Assembly (NCBI GenBank): GCA_032718475.1
Contig: JAUCBJ010006624.1
Span: 1 to 63,502 of the forward strand
Reading direction: 5' to 3'
Length of the DNA stretch: 63,502 nt
Source: Nemertoderma westbladi
Taxonomy: Eukaryota > Xenacoelomorpha > Nemertodermatida > Nemertodermatidae
Below are positions 55,601 to 63,502 of this stretch, in pieces; position 1 is the first letter of the stretch, and every line of letters begins with the position of its first letter. Made by a program: the position numbers and the translations under genes. The notes beneath the pieces were generated by a model. That model did no database searches, had not been told where the DNA came from, and was given only the letters and a program-made list of their open reading frames with translations.

Positions 55601-56744
55601 CCCTCACTGTTCCCTTTAAATGTTGGACAGTCCCTTCCAACTCTCGGACCTGTTGGGAGGAGCGTATCCGATTCTCCTTCATCTCTCCGAGGAGAATATC
55701 CATCCCCCGCCGTCTCTCGTCTACCCAATCAACCGCCGAAACGGGATCCGCCAACGTCGTAGCGGGCAGACGAGGGACAACGGGCGACAAATTTGGAATA
55801 TTTCGCTCGGGGTCCAGGACCTGAACTGTCTCCTGGGCAGTTCTACGGGGCACAGGTAGCTTAGTGCTATGCAGAGGGAATTTATAGGTAGCTTCAGGGA
55901 GCACAGGTGTATCTATTACCGAAGGGGTGATTTCAAGAACAGGCCTACTTATTTCAGGCTCATCTACTATAGTAGGGAGTCTTTCTATTGTAATTATTTG
56001 GTCTGTGGGTTCTGTACTCTCTAAGTTGGTGTTATTTAGTTGCCTTCTAACAGCTGGAGGCAAATCAGGCAATTTCTGACGGTGGAATGTTCTTTTACGT
56101 CTGCTTAGGCGGGATCGATTTCCTCCGCCTTCAGTGTCGGTGGTATCGCCTTCCTCAGATGATGTATAACCTTGTCGTTTGGGAGTAGATCGATTCATCA
56201 TCTGCATATTACTAGCTGTTAACTGTTTATTAAAGTTATCTTGCCTCTCTTGAAGATTTTCCAACTCTAGTTGGGTTGTCTCTTCAGATGCCCTCCGTTC
56301 TGCTTCTGCCACTGCTATCTTTCTTTCCGCTTCTGCCGCTGCCGCTTTTATTGCTGCAGCTGCCGCTTTTGCCTCTGCCGCTGCCTCTGCTGCCTTTCTT
56401 TCCGCTTCTGCCGCTGTCACTGCCGCTGCTGCTGTCTTTCTATCTTCTATACGTTTTTTCTTTACTTGTTCTTCTTGAACCTTGGCGATGCGGAGTTGTT
56501 CATCGAATTTAGCTTGGTTCGCCGCTAACCTATCCACATCAATTGCATCTAACACAAGTTTGGCTCCTTCGCTGTTAGGGCTAAGTCCCTCCAGCCTTCT
56601 CCTCAACTCGTCATCTCCTAAAAAACGCTGATAGTCTGACAGATAGATGTCAATGGCATCCCTCTTATGCGGTTTCTCTGCTGTCACTTCGCTCTCGGTT
56701 GTATCTAGTAGACTGTCTGACAGGTTTTGCTTTGCGTCAGACAT
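52641..56744 (-). CDS. BEL Gag-protease polyprotein with in-frame deletions
   Basis: 1367 aa, still open. Compared with the left copy it lacks about 290 residues after position 14, all of reverse transcriptase and RNase H (joined at SDNDNISSNVDQWRYCP), and all of integrase with most of DUF5641 (joined at RTKRKPGIVF). Each junction keeps the frame. Retained are the Ala/Glu-rich helix (one shortened unit), DUF1759 Gag, zinc knuckles (about 785-850, CYNCLRRGHQRRTC), the aspartic protease motif LLDSGSTGTFI near 959, and a patchwork of linker regions. The C-terminal dozen residues are new. It cannot reverse transcribe or integrate by itself, but could encode a capsid-forming Gag and protease. It is either a non-autonomous partner of full-length elements or a decaying copy that stayed open by chance. 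Confidence 0.85.
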   Translation of the reverse strand: MSDAKQNLSDSLLDTTESEVTAEKPHKRDAIDIYLSDYQRFLGDDELRRRLEGLSPNSEGAKLVLDAIDVDRLAANQAKFDEQLRIAKVQEEQVKKKRIEDRKTAAAAVTAAEAERKAAEAAAEAKAAAAAIKAAAAEAERKIAVAEAERRASEETTQLELENLQERQDNFNKQLTASNMQMMNRSTPKRQGYTSSEEGDTTDTEGGGNRSRLSRRKRTFHRQKLPDLPPAVRRQLNNTNLESTEPTDQIITIERLPTIVDEPEISRPVLEITPSVIDTPVLPEATYKFPLHSTKLPVPRRTAQETVQVLDPERNIPNLSPVVPRLPATTLADPVSAVDWVDERRRGMDILLGEMKENRIRSSQQVRELEGTVQHLKGTVRESKLELQEVQQNIALERDKLVNLQKGIPPPPVTMCQPVRSEVSHAQGVEPTRIYTASEVETPIVNPIKGNYRPVDNDIPYRPDHNPRNLYTDNSILNNTMAQESFTRQMARTEARQAVKVGEIVKFNGDEMKWLPFNEYYKDNIQNSVLSNGEKLRYLIECLEGSPKSMALKFIGHPDGLRQVWDTLNIRYGNRTNIARYLYAKLMAPRKFLSSGIIEFSDEIQEICRQLDWLGKSHEYQNSMVVGALASTLPKGGVGTRWDKKVLYMMEQQRRDPTMADLMSFLDGEVKLQLLRQSREKTLENKVSEKPVSRRRVTPVCYTDDGESQTSQGEDSGKDTERSYYVNKTPKDQVSKSKSRPNDRREPLQKTPPTSPKRIQVRKPEERTSVHHIAQVKVSNIKPKCVLCDGPHRLNACDKFLRKSLKDRREVMWDKRLCYNCLRRGHQRRTCYSDARCAKCGAKHHILLHTEFERNSPSQVSDSELHVQFSDVNDTDQSEMEGFYTDEFSDENESCYLINTTAVYRALMYEKDTDSDLTLTTSDQQPSWKAPTSNIGIREFPVVQLRVHGPQKSYIVNALLDSGSTGTFIDKELAEDIFAGQPKFRTKLNMSGIMQVWKSAVAADYYIGELSTPQDKLEEHSIRSVKMVAIKNFATTQADLYNWDEDESIQHLKIPRFQTDYPGVQILIGQNAHEALETLEKRPTQPQPLQTYAVRTRVGWYLTGPSRRTLRERLLQDRVCQVSEWEDDTSEGDDPTEGTPYSSDNDNISSNVDQWRYCPKKFNPTDIASRGATPQELTDTTDRLGEPDFLSKEDEQPPHLTPTEIRPAKGAEKVKPKTWTGGSELFEPGIDLSVLHIARDDAVDLDLPTASGSFMKIRESDWSSGTSDVSQGLSPLLQGATDHYSSWNRLCKAVVYLERCFYRHYSRTKRKPGIVFGMQRLNHPVGRLCLPEGNGGLSGNCGRQDSLPTTTSLILQTCAIYSCLLRT

Positions 56745-58740
56745 GCTTATGTGTACAGTTGAATGTCTACTGCTGTATTACAGTCTGTGCAAGTCTAGTA
56801 ACTCAGTATCACTGTTAGCCTAGTAATTAATTACCGATACTGCTACTCAGTGTAGCGTGATATATATATAATATATTAGAATACTGGTATGCTTATAGTA
56901 TATATAAGTATTATTACAAACTAGTTTATCACATGGGGATTCACAGAATACCGGTAGGTAATTTTAGCACAAATATATATAAATATATAATAGGCCTATC
57001 GTGAATACTGGTATGCAGTTTACACTTATAGTGTATATATATAAGTATAATTACAGACTAGAATTAATTACAGAATACCGGTATGATTTCAACCTAAAAT
57101 TTATAGAAATAAATATAATAAGCCTATTGTAAATACCGGTATGTCAATTATTTTAGAATAATTGAATTTCTGAATTTTAAGGGAAGGGTTACTTGGTTAC
57201 CTTAACTTACTTTATTGCCGTTATTTAAGCAGTAGTCCAACTGATATTGAGACCTAATGGTTGTATGGTAGGCCTACGATTTATAAATCGTTAGATTTGA
57301 TTTATAATATATATATACCCGTTTAATGGGTTTTGTCAATGTTGAAATAAATGTTATTATTTCTGGGGGTAATCACTACACAAAGCGGTACGCTTTCAGT
57401 GAAGTGTTACGTACAGGACACTAAAACAAATGATTCTAATTTACCTAAGTTACTTAATACTACAAATTACGTACAATTCGGGTGAGATTACAATCTCTAA
57501 ATAAACACAAAAAATTTACAAAAACACAAAATACGAAATTTCAGGGTAATTTTACAAGAAGTCTACAAACCAGCCTAACAAAGGGTTAGAATCTGGTTAT
57601 TACAACGGACAGGGTACTGCGGTATTTGAAAATAATACGTAGTAGTAAATACACTGCGTTGTCCAGATAGGAAAATACCACCGCCTGACGACCTATAGCC
57701 GTATCGCTATAGGTTCTACGTTATGTATCACGGAGTGTTCCTACCTAGAAGTTAATAGAGCTAATCGAACGTGCCTATCAACCACTTTACAACACAAATA
57801 TAATGCCTACACTAATTACTTTCGGAAAGCACTGTACACTAAACCCTAAATTAGGTACGAGTACTTGTATAACATATAATCTGTAGTTAAATATACTTGA
57901 ACAGCTAAAAGAACCACGGCATCTGCTGGAGTGACCGATGCACAAAATCACCAGTCTTTACCTACGCCAAGCAGCCCGTGTAGTACCGGGGTTAATTTAA
58001 CTATAGCGGTATGTATAACAAACACAATTACTGTAGGAACAAACTTGGGGAATGAATGTTGCGAATAATCACATAAACTCTGAATAATAAATATTACGCT
58101 ACGCGTACAAACTACTCAAACAAAATGCAGACCAAACACTGACAGACTACTATCAAGCCTAAACAAACTACGGTATATGCAGACTCCGAAATAATTAGGT
58201 AGTATGCGTTCTAACCCAGTAGTACGACTTATTCTTTAATTGGGGGTTTACCTTACAGCATTCGCTGCCCCTACTTCCTAACCGTTCTTTATCGGACAAG
58301 TGATCTACACACGCTGCAATCCGCTCAGGCCCAATAACAGCCAGACAACTATCCAGCCTACAAATTGTCTGTACAATCTGATCAGGCTTACACGCCTTCT
58401 GTTCAATACTGGCCTACAAACAAATAAAACTTGACAGAAATAAGTAAAAATCTCAATAAAAAACCAGGGCGGCCTTTCCCTGATTAAGTACTAAGACCTA
58501 CCGGTATATAATTATCAAAATCGAATAATACTAATGTACTTATACTGGAAGTACCGGTTAGGACAGTTGGGCCTACGGACCTACAGAAGTACCGGTTCTG
58601 GTAGTTGGACCTACGGACCTACGGCAGTACCGGTTCTGGCGGTTGGGCCTACTGACCTAATGAAGTACCGTTCAGGTTTACCGGTTGACCGGTACTTACA
58701 ACTTTATTGCTTACTGCAATAAAGAAGCTATATCCGTTAT
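56745..58740 (-). other. BEL leader, right copy
   Basis: Inverted homologue of 32362-34616 with one rather than two copies of the 288-bp unit. The 9-bp stem-loop is conserved at 58702-58724, and ATACCGGTATT units are present near 56880-57140. The LTR ends at 58741, and the leader starts ATAACGGATATAGC with no recognisable tRNA primer site. Confidence 0.7.
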
Positions 58741-59832
58741 TGTTCGCGCTTTCAGACCTTTGGCAGTTTAACCCGCCAAATTAGGATGTCTTCTAGATAA
58801 TAAATCACCTTTAGCCTAATGTAAGCCTAATGTATTATTCGACTGACAGTATTATATAATCTCTGACAATATTATTCACCTTCGGGGAATATTAACAGTT
58901 CCTTTAGGACGTGGCGCTCTATCTATATAAACAGAGTTATGACTTAAACTACTCACAACGATATGGCTTAGTTATAATTCACATATATGGCGCATTCTTT
59001 AGGAAATGCTTCGTTATCAGTCTCACTCATGCACAATGCTGCACAATACTGCATACTAATCTGCCGATCTTCACTGATTTTAGTCACATATAAAAGGAAC
59101 ACGGACCGAATCATGTAGGGTCTATCAAATAACATTAGATTCACTTCAAACCACTCAACATAGGTCGCAATCATTTATCTGTAACCCTTCTCTCTTACCT
59201 TCGGTATATCAAGAATATTGGGTTTTCGGGGTTATTTGTCGTTATTCCAAATATAATAATTCATCAACCATATTATGAAGAACCGACAGTAAATAGCAGT
59301 ATAACAATATAAAGTATGCACAGGTTGTTTGATTAGGTATGGTATGTTATGTTGTGATAAATGCAGTGATCAGACATCAGATAACGGATATATGTCCTTA
59401 TAATTAAGCCTACTAGTGTAGGACTAAAAACTGAAAACACGGAGGTGCCAAAAGCCGGTTCTTAGGCTCTGGGCAAAACATAACACTGAACTACTGAGTT
59501 TCTGTATACACCTCTAACACAGAGACAACAAACGCTCTGATTGGTCAACCTGAACAACGAGAGAACAAAGAAACAAAGAAACGTCGACGTGGCAATATCA
59601 GCTGCTAGCCGTCGTCATGGTAGCGACACTGTTTTCAAGAGTATCGAGCTTTTACGTCACGGAATTACGGATTATGTCCTCTAAAGTACAAATACAGAAG
59701 AAATAGCTTTTATGTCCGCTAAAACACCAGTACAGCAAGGACACGGCCTTTTTATGCCTGGTAAACCAACTACAGAGTATTTTACGGGAAAAATAAGGAA
59801 AAATAACCGGACAATTCAGCAAAAGCTTTTAC
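58741..59832 (-). mobile_element. 5' LTR fragment of right BEL copy (copy F)
   Basis: 1.09 kb, almost identical to 48606-49812 except for one deletion of about 115 bp near 58818. It ends at AAAAGCTTTTACA, where satellite sequence begins inside what would be U3. It retains the promoter region and the LTR-leader junction, which proves that at least this part of the repeated unit is a true LTR. Confidence 0.85.
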
Positions 59833-62800
59833 ATTTTGTGTTTACCAATACTATAGATGGAGCTTCGCAAATGTCGTGATCTTTGCGAAATATTTTGTGT
59901 TTACCAATAATATACATGGAGTTTTGCAAATGTCGCAATCGTCGCGAAATATTTTGTGTTTACCAATAATATACATGGAGTTTTGCAAATGTTGCAATCG
60001 TCGCGAAATATTTTGTGTTTACCAATACTATAGATGGAGCTTCGCAAATGTCGTGATCTTTGCGAAATATTTTGTGTTTACCAATAATATACATGGAGTT
60101 TTGCAAATGTCGCAATCGTCGCGAAATATTTTGTGTTTACCAATAATATACATGGAGTTTTGCAAATGTTGCAATCGTCGCGAAATATTTTGTGTTTACC
60201 AATACTATAGATGGAGCTTCGCAAATGTCGCAATCTTCGCGAAATATTTTGTGTTTACCAATACTATAGGTGGAGCTTTTCAAATGTCGCGATCCTTGCG
60301 AAATATTTTGTGTTTACCAATACTATAGATAGAGCTTCGCAAATGTCGCAATCTTCGCGAAATATTTTGTGTTTACCAATACTATAGGTGGAGCTTTGCA
60401 AACGTCTCGATCTTCGCAAAATATTTTGTGTTTACCAATACTTTAGGTGGAGCTTCGCAAACGTCATGATCTTCGTGACATATTTTGTGTTTACCAATAC
60501 TATAGGTGGAGCTTTGCAAACGTCTCGATCTTCGCGAAATATTTTGTGTTTACCAATACTATAGATGGAGCTTCGCAAATGTCGTGATCTTCGCGAAATA
60601 TTTTGTGTTTACCAATACTATAGGTGGAGCTTTGCAAACGTCTCGATCTTCGCGAAATATTTTGTGTTTACCAATACTATAGATAGAGCTTCGCAAATGT
60701 CGCAATCTTCGCGAAATATTTTGTGTTTACCAATACTATAGATGGAGCTTCGCAAATGTCGTGATCTTCGCGAAATATTTTGTGTTTACCAATACTATAG
60801 ATAGAGCTTCGCAAATGTCGCAATCTTCGCGAAATATTTTGTGTTTACCAATACTATAGGTGGAGCTTTGCAAACGTCTCGATCTTCGCAAAATATTTTG
60901 TGTTTACCAATACTTTAGGTGGAGCTTCGCAAACGTCATGATCTTCGTGACATATTTTGTGTTTACCAATACTATAGGTGGAGCTTTGCAAACGTCTCGA
61001 TCTTCGCGAAATATTTTGTGTTTACCAATACTATAGATGGAGCTTCGCAAATGTCGTGATCTTCGCGAAATATTTTGTGTTTACCAATACTATAGGTGGA
61101 GCTTTGCAAACGTCTCGATCTTCGCGAAATATTTTGTGTTTACCAATACTATAGATAGAGCTTCGCAAATGTCGCAATCTTCGCGAAATATTTTGTGTTT
61201 ACCAATACTATAGATGGAGCTTCGCAAATGTCGTGATCTTCGCGAAATATTTTGTGTTTACCAATACTATAGATAGAGCTTCGCAAATGTCGCAATCTTC
61301 GCGAAATATTTTGTGTTTACCAATACTATAGGTGGAGCTTTGCAAACGTCTCGATCTTCGCAAAATATTTTGTGTTTACCAATACTTTAGGTGGAGCTTC
61401 GCAAACGTCGCGATCTTCGCGAAATATTTTGTGTTTACCAATACTATAGATAGAGCTTCGCAAATGTCGCAATCTTCGCGAAATATTTTGTGTTTACCAA
61501 TACTATAGGTGGAGCTTTGCAAACGTCTCGATCTTCGCAAAATATTTTGTGTTTACCAATACTATAGATAGAGCTTCGCAAATGTCGCAATCTTCGCGAA
61601 ATATTTTGTGTTTACCAATACTATAGATAGAGCTTCGCAAATGTCGCAATCTTCGCGAAATATTTTGTGTTTACCAATACTATAGGTGGAGCTTCGCAAA
61701 CGTCGCGATCTTCGCAATATTTTGTGTTTACCAATACTATAGGTGGAGCTTTGCAAACGTTGTGATCTTCGCAATATTTTGTGTTTACCAATACTATAGA
61801 TGGAGCTTGGCAAATGTCGTGATCTTTGCGAAATATTTTGTGTTTACCAATAATATACATGGAGTTTTGCAAATGTCGCAATCGTCGCGAAATATTTTGT
61901 GTTTACCAATAATATACATGGAGTTTTGCAAATGTTGCAATCGTCGCGAAATATTTTGTGTTTACCAATACTATAGATGGAGCTTTTCAAATGTCGCGAT
62001 CCTTGCGAAATATTTTGTGTTTACCAATACTATAGATAGAGCTTCGCAAATGTCGCAATCTTCGCGAAATATTTTGTGTTTACCAATACTATAGGTGGAG
62101 CTTTGCAAACGTCTCGATCTTCGCAAAATATTTTGTGTTTACCAATACTTTAGGTGGAGCTTCGCAAACGTCATGATCTTCGTGACATATTTTGTGTTTA
62201 CCAATACTATAGGTGGAGCTTTGCAAACGTCTCGATCTTCACGAAATATTTTGTGTTTACCAATACTATAGATGGAGCTTCGCAAATGTCGTGATCTTCG
62301 CGAAATATTTTGTGTTTACCAATACTATAGGTGGAGCTTTGCAAACGTCTCGATCTTCGCGAAATATTTTGTGTTTACCAATACTATAGATAGAGCTTCG
62401 CAAATGTCGCAATCTTCGCGAAATATTTTGTGTTTACCAATACTATAGATGGAGCTTCGCAAATGTCGCGATCTTCGCGATATTTTGTGTTTAACAATAC
62501 TATAGGTGGAGCTTCATAAACGTCACAATCTTCGTGACATATTTTGTGTTTACCAATACTATAGTTGGAGCTTCGCAAACGTCGCGATCTTCACGATATT
62601 TTGTGTTTACCAATACTATAGGCAGAGCTTCGCAAACGTCGCGATCTTTGCGAAATATTTTGTGTTTACCAATAATATAGATGGAGTTTCGCAAATGTCG
62701 CAATCGTCGCGAAAAATTTTGTGTTTACCAATACTATAGATGGAGTTTCACAAATGTCGCGATCTTCGCGATATTTTGTGTTTAACAATACTATAGATGG

Positions 62801-63217
62801 AGCTTCGCAAATGTCGTGATCTTTGCGAAATATTTTGTGTTTACCAATAATATAGATGGAGTTTCGCAAATGTCGCAATCGTCGCGAAAAATTTTGTGTT
62901 TACCAATACTATAGATGGAGTTTCACAAATGTCGCGATCTTCGCGATATTTTGTGTTTAACAATACTATAGATGGAGCTTCGCAAATGTCGTGATCTTTG
63001 CGAAATATTTTGTGTTTACCAATAATATAGATGGAGTTTCGCAAATGTCGCAATCGTCGCGAAAAATTTTGTGTTTACCAATACTATAGATGGAGTTTCA
63101 CAAATGTCGCGATCTTCGCGATATTTTGTGTTTACCAATACTATAGATGGAGCTTCGCAAATGTCGCGATCTTTGCGAAATAGTTTGTGTTTACCAATAC
63201 TATAGGTGGAACTTTGA
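59833..63217. repeat. 59-bp satellite array 2 with higher-order repeats
   Basis: About 57 monomers in the same orientation as array 1 and sharing its variant blocks. Higher-order periods are visible: a three-monomer unit with ATAATATACATGGAGTTTTG at 59852-60200 and again at 61850-61960; an eight-monomer (472-bp) unit at 60483 and 60955; and a 175-bp three-monomer unit repeated three times at 62700-63200. Each monomer contains TCGCGA-TCT-TCGCGA, which can fold on itself. No spacers of unique sequence occur. Confidence 0.95.
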
Positions 63218-63502
63218 TAAAAAAAATTCTCAACCTTTAATAATATTATTTTATTAATGTGTCCGAGTTCGCTCGACCTAGTAGTAGTACTATTTATTAA
63301 TACCATTATAGGTACAGCTACGCAAAAATAGCAAAATTTCTGGAAGGCCTACACAAATACATGGACTTCTAGAATACAATTTTATACCATCTGTATGTAT
63401 ATATATACCATTCTAGAATTCTGTGAACAATACTAATACTAATATTGTCATATACATACTATAGCACATGTTAGCTATTTTATTTAAAAAAAAAAAATTT
63501 CT
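63218..63502. other. Array edge with decayed satellite monomers
   Basis: ACCATTATAGGTACAGCTAC at about 63301 and the following GCAAAAATAGCAAAATTT align with the satellite monomer at many positions, so degenerate monomers continue past the array. Nothing else was seen; the window ends in an A-rich run. Confidence 0.5.

Larger units (their letters stand above)
48606..59832 (-). mobile_element. BEL/Pao retrotransposon, right copy, deleted non-autonomous
   Basis: Reads leftward: 5' LTR fragment (59832-58741), leader (58740-56745), deleted gag-pol (56744-52641), 3' region, and 3' LTR ending at 48606. The two LTRs share changes absent from other copies, such as GTTTGATTAGGTATGG and the altered TATA, so they belong to one element. 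The same satellite flanks both sides in the same orientation, as expected if the element landed inside an existing array. The 5' LTR has been eroded to 1.09 kb at the satellite junction. Confidence 0.88.

Noticed and set aside
32362-58740. The large inverted repeat as an assembly mirror artefact
   Set aside because: The arms differ by many substitutions, three large deletions and a duplicated leader unit, so they are separate insertions.
47092-63217. Regular short repeats suggestive of a CRISPR array
   Set aside because: Monomers are contiguous 59-bp satellite units with no unique spacers, in a eukaryotic context.
59876-63306. Many open frames of 60-150 codons in the satellite, both strands
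   Set aside because: They are periodic translations of the 59-bp monomer (SIVLVNTKYFAKIATFAK and similar) and have no independent coding evidence.

Overview
The window is nuclear DNA of an animal, AT-rich and crowded with transposons. I infer a metazoan, most likely an invertebrate and possibly marine. The reasons are a split gene ending in a pericentrin/AKAP9 PACT domain, a split RING-finger gene, an intact BEL/Pao retrotransposon, a THAP-type P-element transposase, a MULE fragment, Helitrons, and many mini- and microsatellites. The species cannot be named from sequence alone. There are no operons, rRNA genes, convincing tRNA genes or CRISPR arrays.

Layout. 1-2844 is part of a very long LTR (copy A) of a BEL/Pao family that recurs at 31341, 44202, 48606 (inverted) and 58741 (inverted). 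3855-5261 is a frameshifted unknown gene on the minus strand. 6087-8792 is a two-exon gene encoding coiled coil plus a C-terminal PACT domain; its intron is almost entirely a 39-bp minisatellite with no AG dinucleotide for about 1.24 kb. 9254-9738 is a MITE-like fold-back element. 11572-12352 (minus) is a compact two-exon RING gene too small for ordinary ORF calling. 13845-14826 is a roughly 64-bp minisatellite that contains a perfect palindrome.

15387-26948 is a P-superfamily DNA transposon with perfect 71-bp terminal inverted repeats, a target-site duplication and an intact 830-aa THAP transposase. Between the transposase and the right end, three non-autonomous Helitrons (18221-26522, minus orientation) sit head to tail with exact CTAG/TC junctions inside an A|T host site. 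Without them the P element is about 3.26 kb, a normal size. The Helitron bodies are tandem repeats of about 145 bp, each with a motif that closely fits the published CTCF consensus.

26949-31340 holds a short iteron cluster, a small ORF with a strong start context, a second block of Helitron-like repeats with a GAC expansion, and a MULE transposase fragment cut by the left BEL LTR. 31341-47091 is a nearly complete BEL/Pao element with a 2732-aa gag-pol. 48606-59832 is a second, diverged BEL copy in the opposite orientation whose ORF (1367 aa) has lost reverse transcriptase, RNase H and integrase through in-frame deletions. The two elements lie tail to tail around a 59-bp satellite (47092-48605). 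The same satellite resumes at 59833-63217 in the same orientation, so the BEL copies appear to have inserted into one satellite array with higher-order structure.

How it fits together: the two or three host genes at the left are small islands. The rest is nested mobile DNA that can be ordered in time: satellite first, then BEL insertions; P element first, then Helitron insertion and tandem growth. The points most worth following are the tandem Helitrons with CTCF-like arrays, the in-frame deleted BEL gag-protease ORF, ORFs carried inside the BEL LTR, a zinc-knuckle segment that replaces the end of one LTR, and the AG-free repeat intron.
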